Positions 48,901-57,882 of a stretch of 64,000 nucleotides of DNA are shown here, one piece after another. Where the stretch lies: assembly GCA_028692035.1 (NCBI GenBank), contig JAQUYD010000001.1:62001-126000 (forward strand), written 5' to 3'. How positions within the stretch are numbered: the stretch's first letter is position 1; every line of letters begins with the position of its first letter. Source of the DNA: Oscillospiraceae bacterium. Its GTDB lineage: Bacteria; Bacillota; Clostridia; Oscillospirales; Ruminococcaceae. The notes under the pieces are model-generated. The model made no database searches, was not told the origin of the DNA, and was given only the letters and a program-made list of their open reading frames with translations. A program made the translations under genes and the position numbers.

Positions 48901-49553
48901 AGTTCAATAAACCGTTTGGCTTTTTCCGACTGTACCCGCAAAGGGCCAATCCGCCCCTCCAGTTCGGTCATGATGTCTTTTAGCCGCAGCAAATTTTCTT
49001 GCGTTTGGGCCAGCTTGCGCTCTGCCTCCGTTTTACGATACCGATATTTGGAAATACCGGCCGCTTCTTCAAATATTTCTCGGCGCTGGGTGCTTTTTGC
49101 CCCGATAATCTCGGCGATTTTGCCCTGCCCGATGATAGAGTAACCGTCCCGGCCCAGGCCCGTATCCATAAACAGCTCATGGATATCCCGTAGACGGACC
49201 GCATTGTCGTTAATCCGGTATTCGCTCTCCCCGTTTCGATAAAGTTTACGGGAAATGGCGATCTCATCCGTATCCACCGGCAGATCCCGGTCCTCGTTGC
49301 CAATCGTTAAAACCACCTGGGCAAAACCCATGGGGCGGCGCAGCTGGGTTCCGCCAAAAATGACGTCCTCCATCTTGTCGCCCCGCAAGGTCTTGGAGGA
49401 CTGCTCGCCCAGCACCCAGCGCAGCGCATCGGAAAGGTTGCTTTTGCCGCTGCCGTTGGGGCCGACCACCGCCGTCAGCCCTTTGCCAAATTCCAGTTTG
49501 ACACGGTCGGGAAAGGACTTAAACCCGTTGATCTCCAAATACTTTAAATACAA
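45978..49553 (-). CDS. smc: Chromosome segregation protein SMC
   Basis: The condensin ATPase that loops and organises the chromosome. The 1191-residue protein has an N-terminal head (GFKSFPDRVKLEFGKGLTAVVGPNGSGKSNLSDALRWVLG), a long coiled coil rich in Glu and Gln (about 170-500), a Gly-rich hinge (about 505-660, GVHGALSSLLRV to INAGGSMTGGSVGR), a returning coiled coil, and the C-terminal head with NLASLSGGEQAFVAIAIYFAI and CLLDEIEAALDDVNV. The signature has EQAF where EKAL is common. It overlaps the radical SAM gene by 10 bp. Confidence 0.97.
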   Translation of the reverse strand: MYLKYLEINGFKSFPDRVKLEFGKGLTAVVGPNGSGKSNLSDALRWVLGEQSSKTLRGDKMEDVIFGGTQLRRPMGFAQVVLTIGNEDRDLPVDTDEIAISRKLYRNGESEYRINDNAVRLRDIHELFMDTGLGRDGYSIIGQGKIAEIIGAKSTQRREIFEEAAGISKYRYRKTEAERKLAQTQENLLRLKDIMTELEGRIGPLRVQSEKAKRFIELAEQRKGIELSLWIAQLDKMTAQLRELTDQQTVGRLGQNQVEEQLQELERQMEALFATMQQSGARIEQIRAEIAGLEEQIAASDSQVAVLHNDIAHNERSAQALAQEQQSAADSQEAFAGYIAQKQAEKSGLLEKEADLAAKIGALGEEEGRGRALLEQTLETLGAKKEEEARLSFALSEQRVLSVTRQNALEDARERKSLLEESKEEKEAKCNQLKKELDECQALLTTLEGMLESLSNSAKGVQMKLVSRQEKERAALAEKERLELKIKEQNQRAALLEELERNMEGFAHSVKYVLNQSRSGALRGVHGALSSLLRVDTKYLTAVETAAGGALQNIVVDDESVAKRAIGLLKNSNAGRATFLPLSAIKGSRLSVGGLEQADGFIGIGSDLVGFDEAYREIVESVLGRIVVVTDLDEGVRMAKQYGYKFRIVTLDGQLINAGGSMTGGSVGRSTGILSRRGEIDTLKKQVAAFRQQSDSMDEGLAAFRREIAALQAQFSGIEAEQKTAAEDQIRYSAEEKRLRTTLEDLQADQDRSAQQQERLGEQIESLTRQCAEDTQKLTEAESALTVFRSQLAELEQTSQSMRLEQEETVNVQNSLRLEKMAVGQEIALLDQAMAEQENRRADQQRQMASVKEQIDGLAAQNEQIREKIGVIQRQTEEGRSQIQRYREEIAAQTSLRQQVEQQTTGLRQSEKDILIQKEKYTGELLRLEDKKATVQKEYDGIISKMWDEYEITRSQAETIAKPAEDVNQSNRVLGEIRNKIRALGTVNLEAIEEYEQISQRYEFMSEQIGDVERSKTKLQQLIHDLTTQMRELFVDSFEQINHHFSAIFAELFGGGKAHLKLTEGEDALESGIEIYVQPPGKIIKNLASLSGGEQAFVAIAIYFAILKVRPAPFCLLDEIEAALDDVNVNKYAEYLRRLNQNTQFIAITHRRGTMEHADVLYGVTMQEEGVSKILALEVSEIENKLGMKNI

Positions 49554-50560
49554 TCTTTCACTTCCTTTATCAAAAAAGGGATTTCCGCCGGCAAAGAAGG
49601 GTTCGGCAGGATCTTCACCTGATATCCCAACGCTGCCAGCCGCCGGATGTTTTCCCGTTTTTGGCCCACTGCCTTAGAATGGTTTTCAGGCCGAACAAAA
49701 ATCTGCAAGAGCCCCTTTGCCTCCGATTGGGCCAGCTGTTCCAGCAGCCGGTCCAACCACGCGCGGGAATAGCACAATTCCCCAAACGCCGGATGAAACG
49801 GCCCTGCAAGACAGCTTTGTTGCAAAGACGTTTCCGCGTGCAGCCCAATCCGGATAACGGGGATTTTCTTCTCTTCAAAAAAGCGCAGCAGCCACGCGGT
49901 TTGCTCCACGGCCTGCTCCACCGTCAGCGGCAGATACGTTCCCTGCCGGTACCAACGGGCAAGTTCCGTGTTCTCTACCACCAGCGTCGGGTACAGCCGG
50001 ACGCAATCCGGCTCAAGGGCGGCGATTTGCCTTGCCGTGTCCCGACACCGGCCCTCGCTGTCCCCTGGAAGGCCGATCATCATCTGCAAACCCAGCTGAA
50101 ATCCCGCTTGCCGGATCAGGCGCGCCGCCTGCTTTACGTCCTGCGCTGTATGGCCCCGGCCATTTTTTTCGAGCACGCCGTTGTCCATGCTCTGGGCCCC
50201 CAGCTCAATGACCGTAACACCATATTTTTTCAAAAGCGACAAAACCGGCGGATCAATGGCGTCTGGCCTGGTAGAAATGCGGATCCCATCAAAATCGCCG
50301 CTTGTTACAAACGGAAACGCCGCCTGCAGCAGCGATTGCATCAGCGCCGGGTCCACCGCGGTAAAACTGCCGCCAAAAAAAGCGATCTCTGCCGGAAACG
50401 CGCGGTTTTTTAACCGCTGGGCCGCCGCTTCACAGGTCCTTGCCACCTCTGCCGGCGAAGGCGGGCAAAGGCTGCCGCTGATACTTTTCTGATCGCAGAA
50501 GCTGCACCGATGCGGGCATCCCAGATGCGGTACGAAAAAGGCCACGTTGGCGTGCCTCAT
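49544..50560 (-). CDS. Elp3-like radical SAM protein (no acetyltransferase domain)
   Basis: A 338-residue radical SAM enzyme with the cluster motif CPHRCSFCDQ (Cys 15, 19 and 22), AFFGGSFTAVD, GIRISTRPDAID, ELGAQSMDNGVLEKNGRGHT and QMMIGLPGD. These are the marks of the Elp3 radical SAM core, which in eukaryotes modifies wobble uridine. The C-terminal acetyltransferase domain of true Elp3 is missing; this short form is widespread between rnc and smc in Clostridia and its reaction is not settled. It overlaps rnc by four bases and smc by ten. Confidence 0.85.
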   Translation of the reverse strand: MRHANVAFFVPHLGCPHRCSFCDQKSISGSLCPPSPAEVARTCEAAAQRLKNRAFPAEIAFFGGSFTAVDPALMQSLLQAAFPFVTSGDFDGIRISTRPDAIDPPVLSLLKKYGVTVIELGAQSMDNGVLEKNGRGHTAQDVKQAARLIRQAGFQLGLQMMIGLPGDSEGRCRDTARQIAALEPDCVRLYPTLVVENTELARWYRQGTYLPLTVEQAVEQTAWLLRFFEEKKIPVIRIGLHAETSLQQSCLAGPFHPAFGELCYSRAWLDRLLEQLAQSEAKGLLQIFVRPENHSKAVGQKRENIRRLAALGYQVKILPNPSLPAEIPFLIKEVKDCI

Positions 50561-51249
50561 TGCCCCATCAATTCCAGCGCCACCTTGGCCGCCGCCTGCT
50601 CCGCATTCTTTTTGGAGCGGCCTTCTCCCCGGCCGATAACATTGCTGTTCAGATGTACCTCCACCACAAACCGCTTGTTGTGATCGGGTCCCGATTCCTC
50701 TACGAGTTCATAGGTCACCCGTTCTTCCGGATTTTTCTGGATGATCTCCTGAAGGACCGTTTTATAGTCTTTGAATGCTGCCGCCGTGTGGTTTTCAACC
50801 GCGGGAATCGCATAATACAGAACAAATTTTTTAGCCGGATCCATCCCGCCGTCGAGATAGATGGCGGCGATAACCGCCTCAAACGCGTCGGCTAAAATCG
50901 AAGGGCGTTTTCTACCGCCGGTGGATTCTTCCCCGCGGCCCAGCAGCAAAAATTCGCCCAGTCCCAACTGCAGCGCATATTGACACAAGGCTTTTTCACA
51001 GACCAGCGCCGCCCGCAGTTTGGTCAGCTCCCCTTCCGGAAGGTGGGAATAATGCCGGAACAAATAATCAGATACAATAATCGAAAGCACCGCGTCACCC
51101 AAAAATTCCTGCCGTTCATTGCAGGGGTTTTCCTTTTTTCCCTCGTTGGCGTAGGAAGAATGGGTCAAGGCGATGGCCAGATATTTTTCATCTCGAAACG
51201 TGTAATCCAGTTTTTTCTGGAACGATTTTAAATCTGTTTGGCAGCTCAT
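50557..51249 (-). CDS. rnc: Ribonuclease III
   Basis: Cuts double-stranded RNA in rRNA and mRNA processing. The 230-residue protein has the catalytic signature NERQEFLGDAVLSIIVSDYLF (about 41), the second acidic site in LADAFEAVIAAIYLDGG (about 121), and a C-terminal double-stranded RNA-binding domain (about 157-226, ending GRGEGRSKKNAEQAAAKVALELM). It overlaps plsX upstream and the radical SAM gene downstream, so all are translated from one message. Confidence 0.96.
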   Translation of the reverse strand: MSCQTDLKSFQKKLDYTFRDEKYLAIALTHSSYANEGKKENPCNERQEFLGDAVLSIIVSDYLFRHYSHLPEGELTKLRAALVCEKALCQYALQLGLGEFLLLGRGEESTGGRKRPSILADAFEAVIAAIYLDGGMDPAKKFVLYYAIPAVENHTAAAFKDYKTVLQEIIQKNPEERVTYELVEESGPDHNKRFVVEVHLNSNVIGRGEGRSKKNAEQAAAKVALELMGQ

Positions 51250-52265
51250 GCGTTTTCGGCTCCTTGTTTTTTGGCTTTCATTTCCGCCAGATATCCCTCA
51301 ATAGATCCGATCACGTCCTGGCTGGTAAAGCGCACCGCCTGGCCGATTGCGTTTTTGAACGCTTTCGCGTCAGAGCTGCCGTGGGCTTTGATGGTCGACT
51401 TGGAGATTCCCAGCAGCGCGGCGCCGCCGTATTCTTTGTAATCCATCTTCTTTTTAAAGTCCGCCAGGCCGCTTTTTAAGGTCAGCGCAGCCAGCTTTGT
51501 CATGGTATTTTTCATCAGGATCTCTTTGATCTGGCCGATCAGAGCCTTGCTCAGGCCCTCAGTCAGCTTCAACACGATATTGCCGGTAAACCCGTCGCAC
51601 ACCGCCACGTCACAGCCACCCTGCGGCAGCTTGCGCGCTTCGATGTTGCCGACGAAATGGAGGGAAGATTCCTTCAGCTGCTGATACGCCTCTTGTTGCA
51701 AGGGGGTACCTTTGTGTTCCTCCGCACCGTTGTTAATCAGCGCCACCCGGGGGTTGTCCACATTCATAATCTTGTTCATATAAGCGGCGCCCATCACGCC
51801 GAACTGCACTAACATTTCCGGCCGGCATTCGGCGTTGGCCCCGCAATCGATCAGCATATACCGGCCTTCCACCGTGGGAATCACCGGCGCCAGCGCTGCA
51901 CGCTTAATCCCTTTGATCCGCTTGACAATCAAGCTGGCGCCAACTACAAATGCGCCGGTGCTGCCTGCGCTGACAAAGGCGTCGCCCTTGCCCTCGGATA
52001 AAAGCTTTAAGCCTACAGCCATGGAAGAATCCTGATAGCTTTTTAAAATTTCGGTTGGCTCCGCATCCATACTCATCACCTGCGGCGCATGGACAATCTC
52101 CATCCGATCCAGCGAAACGCCGTTTTCCACGGCCACTTTCTGAATGGTCGTTTCGTCCCCGGTGAGCAGAATCTCAACGCCGTATTCCGCCACTGCCATG
52201 GCGGCACCCTTTAAAATTTCCAGCGGGGCATTATCCCCGCCGAATGCGTCTACAATAATTTTCAT
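51246..52265 (-). CDS. plsX: Phosphate acyltransferase PlsX
   Basis: Makes acyl-phosphate from acyl-ACP, the first step of phospholipid synthesis in Gram-positives. The 339-residue protein opens MKIIVDAFGGDNAPLEILKGAAMAV and has FVSAGSTGAFVVGASLIVKRIKG, LIDCGANAECRPEML, and CDGFTGNIVLKLTEGL. It is followed at once by rnc. The acpP gene often found between plsX and rnc is not present here. Confidence 0.96.
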   Translation of the reverse strand: MKIIVDAFGGDNAPLEILKGAAMAVAEYGVEILLTGDETTIQKVAVENGVSLDRMEIVHAPQVMSMDAEPTEILKSYQDSSMAVGLKLLSEGKGDAFVSAGSTGAFVVGASLIVKRIKGIKRAALAPVIPTVEGRYMLIDCGANAECRPEMLVQFGVMGAAYMNKIMNVDNPRVALINNGAEEHKGTPLQQEAYQQLKESSLHFVGNIEARKLPQGGCDVAVCDGFTGNIVLKLTEGLSKALIGQIKEILMKNTMTKLAALTLKSGLADFKKKMDYKEYGGAALLGISKSTIKAHGSSDAKAFKNAIGQAVRFTSQDVIGSIEGYLAEMKAKKQGAENA

Positions 52266-52283
52266 ACCAAACCTGCCTTTCTG

Positions 52284-53648
52284 TTATTGATTTTCCCCGC
52301 CCATTTCTGTTTCATCCGTCAAAAACGGGTCATTGGTCTGGGCACAGAAATCTTTTATGCAGCACCCTAAGCTGTCCAGCGCCCGATCCGCCACCGCCTG
52401 ATAGCGCAGCGCTTTGTCCTTGATCCGTTCAGGGTTCGGCGGCAAAAGGCCCATGTTGCTGCCCATGGGCTGAAAATCAGTCACCGAAGGATCGCTGATA
52501 TAGGCGGCCAAAGCGCCCATCATAGTGTCGCGCGGCAGGATCAGCGCGGGCTTATCCTGCAACGTCATGGCCATATTGATCCCCGCCAGAATTCCAGAAG
52601 CCGCCGATTCAACGTACCCCTCTACGCCGGTCATCTGCCCCGCAAAATAGATTCGCCGATCTTGTTTCAGGCAATAGGTTGCGTCCAAAAGTTTGGGGCT
52701 ATTCAAAAATGTGTTGCGGTGCATCACGCCGTAACGGACAAACGCCGCATTTTCCAGCCCGGGAATCATCGAAAAAATCCGTTTTTGCTCCGGAAAACGC
52801 AGATTTGTCTGAAATCCAACCAAATTATACAAGGTTTTTTGGGTGTTTTCTGCCCGCAGCTGCACCACTGCCCAAGGGCGGCGCCCAGTGCGCGGATCTC
52901 GCAGGCCCACCGGCTTTAAGGGCCCGTAACGAATCGAATCGCTGCCCCGCCGGGCCAATACCTCCACCGGCATACAGCCCTCGTAAACCTTTAGCCGGTC
53001 CCGCTCAAATTCTTTGAGCTCCACCGACTCCCCCGCGACCAACGCCTCGTGGAACGCTTCATACTCCTCCCGGTTCATAGGGCAATTGATGTAGTCATCC
53101 TCACCCCTGCCATACCGGGCGGCAAAAAACGCCTTTTCCATATCAATGCTGTCAAAGGAGACAATTGGCGACGCCGCATCGTAAAAGCTCAGATACGCTT
53201 CCCCCAAAAGAGCCCCAATTGCTTTGGAAAACCTGTCGCTGGTCAAGGGTCCTGTCGCGACGATCACCGGCCCTTGGGGGATTGCGGTTACCTCTTCGCA
53301 ATGCACCGCAATCAGCGGATGCCCTTTGATCATCTGGGTCATCCGGTCCGAAAACAGATAGCGGTCCACCGCCAGCGCGCCGCCGGCCGGCACTGCCGTT
53401 TCACGGGCACAGCGCACCACGATGGAACCCAACCGGTACATTTCCTCTTTCAAAAGACCCGCTGCCGATCCGGTTCGGTTGGCTTTTAGGGAGTTGGAGC
53501 AGACCAGCTCCGCAAAGCCCTCGTAATGATGGGCTGGGGAATATTTCACCGGCTTCATTTCATACAGCGTCACCGGGATTCCCCGACAAGCCAGCTGCCA
53601 AGCGGCTTCGCAGCCTGCCAGTCCCGCGCCGATTACCGAAACCGCCAT
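52284..53648 (-). CDS. trmFO: Methylenetetrahydrofolate-tRNA uridine-54 methyltransferase
   Basis: A folate- and FAD-dependent enzyme that makes ribothymidine at position 54 of tRNA in most Firmicutes. The roughly 454-residue protein opens with the FAD-binding VSVIGAGLAGCEAAWQLACRGIPV and has LVCSNSLKANRTGSAAGLLKEEM, INCPMNREEYEAF, CMPVEVLARRG and GQMTGVEGYVESAASGILAGINMA. ATG at 53648 overlaps the topA stop; a TTG one codon earlier (53651) is equally possible. It lies between topA and plsX in the long cluster. Confidence 0.95.
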   Translation of the reverse strand: MAVSVIGAGLAGCEAAWQLACRGIPVTLYEMKPVKYSPAHHYEGFAELVCSNSLKANRTGSAAGLLKEEMYRLGSIVVRCARETAVPAGGALAVDRYLFSDRMTQMIKGHPLIAVHCEEVTAIPQGPVIVATGPLTSDRFSKAIGALLGEAYLSFYDAASPIVSFDSIDMEKAFFAARYGRGEDDYINCPMNREEYEAFHEALVAGESVELKEFERDRLKVYEGCMPVEVLARRGSDSIRYGPLKPVGLRDPRTGRRPWAVVQLRAENTQKTLYNLVGFQTNLRFPEQKRIFSMIPGLENAAFVRYGVMHRNTFLNSPKLLDATYCLKQDRRIYFAGQMTGVEGYVESAASGILAGINMAMTLQDKPALILPRDTMMGALAAYISDPSVTDFQPMGSNMGLLPPNPERIKDKALRYQAVADRALDSLGCCIKDFCAQTNDPFLTDETEMGGENQ

Positions 53649-55738
53649 CAATCTTTGAGTCCCCTTTCGTAATCACATCCATCCTTGGCACAGTAGATCC
53701 GGCCCATTTTTCCGGTCTTTTTAAACAACGTCGCACCGCATTTTGGGCAAACCTCTTTTAACGGGGTATCCCATGTCATAAAACCGCACTTTGGATTGTG
53801 CTCGCAACCGTAGTAGACCTTTCCTTTTTTGGATTTTTTGGCCAGCACCTTTCCGCCACACAAAGGGCAAACGCCACCGGTATCCTGCACGATTTTCCGG
53901 GTATTTTTACATTCTGGGAAACCCGGGCAGGCCAAAAATTTGCCGAAACGACCGGTTTTAATGACCATTTTCCGCCCGCACAACTCACAAATTTCGTCTG
54001 TTTCTTCGTCCGGCACCTTGACGCGGGTACCGTCCATATTTTTTTCCGCCTGCTTGAGGGTCGCGTCAAAATCCCCGTAGAATTCCGCCAGGGTATCTAC
54101 CCAATCGGCAGACCCTTCCTCTACCCCATCGAGATTACGCTCCATCTGGGCAGTAAAATCCACATCCACGATCTTTTTAAACTGATCCTTCATCAGCTGG
54201 GTCACAACTTCTCCCAGGGCCGTAGGCTTGAGCGCCTTAGCGTCCCGCTCCACATAGCTGCGGGACAGGATGGTCGTAATCGTCGGCGCATAGGTGCTGG
54301 GGCGCCCAATCCCGTTTTCTTCCAGCGTTTTGATCAGTGACGCTTCTGTAAAACGGGGTGGCGGCTGGGTGAAATGCTGGGAACTTTCCAGGCTTTTTAG
54401 TTTCAGCAGGTCGCCTTTTTCCATTGGCGGCAGCGCGCCGGAGGCACTGTCCTCCCCTTCGGCAGTTTCCTCTTTGCTCTCTTCATATAAAACAGTATAA
54501 CCGTCAAACTTCACCGTATAGCCGGAAGCCTTGAACAGATACTCGCCCGCCCGGATATCCACCGAAACCGTATCCAACAGCGCCGTCGCCATCTGGCTGG
54601 CAATAAACCGTTCCCACACCAGCTTGTAAAGCTTATACTGGTCGCTAGACAGGCTGTCTTTTACCCTGTCGGGAGACAGCTCCGGCATGGTGGGACGAAT
54701 TGCTTCATGGGCGTCCTGCGCGTTGTTTTTGGACTTATAAGCCCGGCGTTTCGGCGGCAGATAATTTTTCCCGTAGCGCTGTTCCACAAACGCAGCCGCC
54801 TGCTGGGCCGCTTCATCAGAAATGCGCAGCGAATCGGTACGCATATAAGTAATCAAGCCCACCGCGCCCATAGAACCGACCTCTACGCCTTCGTACAGCT
54901 CCTGAGCGGCCTTCATGGTACGGCGCGCCTGGAATCCCAGGCGGCGGGATGCCTCCTGTTGCAGGGTACTGGTGGTAAAGGGTGGCGCCGGGGATTTTTT
55001 CCGCACGCTTTTCTTTACATTTTCCACCAAATAATCCCGGCCCTCCAGCTCTTTTAAAATGGCGTCGGCCTCTTCTTTGGTTTTGATGGCAATTTTCTTC
55101 TCTTTGCCATATAGCTTGGCCCCAAAGCTCTTCCGGCTGGATTTGCCCAGCAACATCGCATCGATAGACCAATACTCCTCCGGTTTAAACTTGCGGATTT
55201 CCTCTTCCCTGTCCACAATGAGCCGCACCGTGACCGACTGGACGCGCCCGGCAGACAGGCCCCGGCGAACCTTTTTCCATAAAAACGGGCTCAATTTATA
55301 GCCGACGATCCGATCCAGGATCCGTCTAGTTTGCTGGGCGTTGACCAAATCCATGTCCACCTTGCGGGGGACTGCCATACCGGACTGGACGCCGGATTTT
55401 GTGATCTCGTTAAAAGTGACCCGGTTTGCCTCGTCTAGATCCATCCCCAGCAGATAAGCCAAATGCCAGGAAATCGCCTCGCCCTCGCGGTCGGGGTCGG
55501 TAGCAAGATAGACCGCATCGCTTTTCTTCCCTTTTTTCTTCAGGGTCTGCACCAGTTCTTCTTTCCCTTTGATATCGACATAATCCGGTTTGAAACCATG
55601 TTCAATATCAATGCCCAGCTTGCTTTTTGGCAGATCCCGGATATGCCCCATGGAGGCTATGACGTCATAGCCCTCACCCAAGTATTTTTGGATGGTTTTT
55701 GCTTTTGCGGGGGACTCCACAATCACAAGTTTTGACAT
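53648..55738 (-). CDS. topA: DNA topoisomerase I
   Basis: A type IA topoisomerase that relaxes negative supercoils. The 696-residue protein has an N-terminal TOPRIM domain (LVIVESPAKAKTIQKYLG, then ATDPDREGEAISWHL), the active-site Tyr in VGLITYMRTDSLRIS (about 305), and three C-terminal zinc modules: CELCGRKMV to CPGFPEC, CPLCGGKVL to CEHNPKC, and CPKCGATLF to CAKDGC. It lies between dprA and trmFO. Confidence 0.97.
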   Translation of the reverse strand: MSKLVIVESPAKAKTIQKYLGEGYDVIASMGHIRDLPKSKLGIDIEHGFKPDYVDIKGKEELVQTLKKKGKKSDAVYLATDPDREGEAISWHLAYLLGMDLDEANRVTFNEITKSGVQSGMAVPRKVDMDLVNAQQTRRILDRIVGYKLSPFLWKKVRRGLSAGRVQSVTVRLIVDREEEIRKFKPEEYWSIDAMLLGKSSRKSFGAKLYGKEKKIAIKTKEEADAILKELEGRDYLVENVKKSVRKKSPAPPFTTSTLQQEASRRLGFQARRTMKAAQELYEGVEVGSMGAVGLITYMRTDSLRISDEAAQQAAAFVEQRYGKNYLPPKRRAYKSKNNAQDAHEAIRPTMPELSPDRVKDSLSSDQYKLYKLVWERFIASQMATALLDTVSVDIRAGEYLFKASGYTVKFDGYTVLYEESKEETAEGEDSASGALPPMEKGDLLKLKSLESSQHFTQPPPRFTEASLIKTLEENGIGRPSTYAPTITTILSRSYVERDAKALKPTALGEVVTQLMKDQFKKIVDVDFTAQMERNLDGVEEGSADWVDTLAEFYGDFDATLKQAEKNMDGTRVKVPDEETDEICELCGRKMVIKTGRFGKFLACPGFPECKNTRKIVQDTGGVCPLCGGKVLAKKSKKGKVYYGCEHNPKCGFMTWDTPLKEVCPKCGATLFKKTGKMGRIYCAKDGCDYERGLKD

Positions 55739-55856
55739 TCAATCCCGCCTTTACTTCTATAATCTTTGCTCTGGATACTGATAATCGTTTTTAGCCGGCA
55801 CAACCGTGTTTCAGGCTCAAAAAGCTACCTCTTTTTCTTTGGAAAACCCGGTCACG

Positions 55857-57026
55857 CTAGGAAATGCAAAATCTTTTTCCTGCATTTGCTGATACAAATC
55901 CCATTATTTCAAGTTCTGAAAGCGCTGTCAAGACTTCGGCAGGATTTTTTTGCGTTCGCGCCACAATTTCATCGACATTCACCGGGATTTCTGATAGCAC
56001 TTCATAGATCTCGCGAACACCAGCATCCGCATCCGCCGGCAAGGGGCGCTTTTCCCGAATCAGCACAACCGGCGCTGGATCCTGCCGCACCGGGGCTTTC
56101 TTTTCCGGCGCCACGGGCTGGATTTGCAAAGCTGAATCCTGCCTCCAATCTATTTTGGCGGCATACCGGTAACGATATTCCTCTAAAATATCATTGGCGC
56201 AGGAAACGGGGATTGCGCCCGCCTGCAGCAGACGGAAAGGTCCCTTAGAAAGGCCGCTTAAAACGCTGCCGGGAACGGCAAAGACATCTTTGCCCTGCTC
56301 CAGCGCATAGTTGGCGGTGATCAGCGAACCGCTGGTCAATTCGCCTTCCACCACGACAACGCCCAATGACAGCGCAGACATCAACCGGTTCCGGATGGGG
56401 AAATGAAAACCTTCCGGCTTTTCGCCCAACGCAAATTCTGAAATCACCGCGCCGCGTTTGGGAATTTCTCGCCGGATCGCGGTATGCTCCGGTGGATACA
56501 CGATATCCAGCCCGCAGCCTAGTACGGCAACGGTGCTGCCGCCGGCCCGGAGAGCCGCTTCGTGGGCTGCGCCGTCGATCCCGCGGGCCATGCCGGTGAC
56601 GACTACGGCGCCCATCCGGGCAAGCTGAAAGCCCAGCTGTGCCGCCACAGTCCTGCCGTAGTCGGAACATTTGCGCGCGCCGACAATCGCCACCGCCACA
56701 TTTTGATCCATACCCTCCAGCTCCCCGTCCACATACAAAACAGCAGGCATCGCATAAATATTGCGCAGCCGGTTGGGATATTCTTTTTGGTCCGGCGTCA
56801 AAATCCGATACCCATGATCTAATGTTTTTTCTTTTAACCGTAACGCGTCGGACAAAGAAGCGTCACAAAGCTTTTTCTTCTCCGCCTGCGTCAAAAAATC
56901 AATCTGGCGAAACCCGTTCTTTTTCTCCGCATAAAAATGTTCCGCCGTTTCAAAACAGGCCACAACGTCATTGACCCTGGGGCTGCCCGGTCCCAAAGCG
57001 TTGGAAAGCCAAATCCAAAATTCCAT
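55857..57026 (-). CDS. dprA: DNA processing protein DprA
   Basis: DprA protects incoming single-stranded DNA and loads RecA during natural transformation; it is also found in species not known to be competent. The 389-residue protein has an N-terminal SAM-like helical part, the Rossmann-fold DprA domain (IVGARKCSDYGRTVAAQLG, VVTGMARGIDGAAHEAAL, AVLGCGLDIVYPPEH, SEFALGEKPEGFHFPIRNRLMSALS) and a C-terminal winged helix (about 325-389). The ATG at 57026 has GGAGG six bases upstream. It precedes topA by 118 bp and follows the trmH-like gene by 11 bp. Confidence 0.94.
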   Translation of the reverse strand: MEFWIWLSNALGPGSPRVNDVVACFETAEHFYAEKKNGFRQIDFLTQAEKKKLCDASLSDALRLKEKTLDHGYRILTPDQKEYPNRLRNIYAMPAVLYVDGELEGMDQNVAVAIVGARKCSDYGRTVAAQLGFQLARMGAVVVTGMARGIDGAAHEAALRAGGSTVAVLGCGLDIVYPPEHTAIRREIPKRGAVISEFALGEKPEGFHFPIRNRLMSALSLGVVVVEGELTSGSLITANYALEQGKDVFAVPGSVLSGLSKGPFRLLQAGAIPVSCANDILEEYRYRYAAKIDWRQDSALQIQPVAPEKKAPVRQDPAPVVLIREKRPLPADADAGVREIYEVLSEIPVNVDEIVARTQKNPAEVLTALSELEIMGFVSANAGKRFCIS

Positions 57027-57037
57027 CTTCATCCTCC

Positions 57038-57820
57038 TTACCGGCACATTTCCCACAAGATCAAAGAAGCGGCCACGCCAGCGTTCAGCGACTCTGCCTC
57101 TCCCCGCATGGGGATATAAAGCGTCCGCCCGCAGGTGGCCAGCACCGCCTGAGAAATGCCGTTCCCCTCATTGCCGATCACCGTCACCGCCCGTTCGGGA
57201 AAGGAAACCTCTCCCAAGCGCAGCGCCGTACCGTCCAACGCAGCGCCAAAACAGGCAAAGCCCGCCCGCTTCATCTTCTCAAGCGCCGCCGCCAGGTCCG
57301 GTACCGTCCAGGCAGGCAGGCGGAACACGCTGCCCATCGCGCTTCTCAGCACTTTGGGGCTGTAGCGGTCGGCGCAGCCTTCTCCCAAAATGAGCCCGTC
57401 GGCGCCAAATGCGTCCGCCGTGCGGATAATCGTCCCCAAATTGCCCGGATCCTGCAGCTGGTCCAGCGCCAAAATTTTTTTCCCGGCGGCCAAAAAACAC
57501 CCATCAGGATCCGGCATATCGCAGACGCAGTAGATCCCCTGAGGGGACTGAACCTCGCTGATTTTCGTCTCCAGCTTGTCCGAAATCAAATACGCCGACG
57601 ACGACGTTTGACAAAGCGCATCCCAAATATCGGCATAACGCGCTGCCCCATCCTCTGTGGCAAACGCCTGCCGCACCACCAGATTGCAGCGCAGCGCCTC
57701 TTTTGCCAAACGCACTCCTTCGGCCACAAAGGCGGCAGCGTCCTGCCGGGCCTTCCGGCTATTTTGCAGCCGGATCAGCTGTTTGATTTTATCATTGTCC
57801 CTGCTGCTTATCCGTTCCAT
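57038..57820 (-). CDS. TrmH/SpoU family RNA 2'-O-methyltransferase
   Basis: A 260-residue SPOUT methyltransferase. An N-terminal substrate-binding domain (LIRLQNSRKARQDAAAFVAEGVRLAKEAL) is followed by the knotted SpoU domain with LDQLQDPGNLGTIIRTADAFGADGLIL, VLRSAMGSVFRLP, VIGNEGNGIS and MRGEAESLNAGVAASLILWEM. The order resembles YsgA/RlmB-type rRNA methyltransferases; the exact target nucleotide is unknown. The start at 57820 has GGAG seven bases upstream, after an earlier in-frame ATG at 57832 without one. It heads the long cluster, just past the rplT terminator. Confidence 0.9.
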   Translation of the reverse strand: MERISSRDNDKIKQLIRLQNSRKARQDAAAFVAEGVRLAKEALRCNLVVRQAFATEDGAARYADIWDALCQTSSSAYLISDKLETKISEVQSPQGIYCVCDMPDPDGCFLAAGKKILALDQLQDPGNLGTIIRTADAFGADGLILGEGCADRYSPKVLRSAMGSVFRLPAWTVPDLAAALEKMKRAGFACFGAALDGTALRLGEVSFPERAVTVIGNEGNGISQAVLATCGRTLYIPMRGEAESLNAGVAASLILWEMCR

Positions 57821-57841
57821 CAAAAACTCCATCCATTTGAA

Positions 57842-57871
57842 AACAAGCCCGTGTCAGCAAACACGGGCTTG
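57842..57871 (-). terminator. Terminator of infC-rpmI-rplT
   Basis: ACAAGCCCGTG (57842-57852) and CACGGGCTTGT (57861-57871) form a perfect 11-bp stem with an eight-base loop, 11 bp past the rplT stop. The following T run is short, so partial read-through into the trmH-like gene is plausible. Confidence 0.8.
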
Positions 57872-57882
57872 TAAATCGTCTA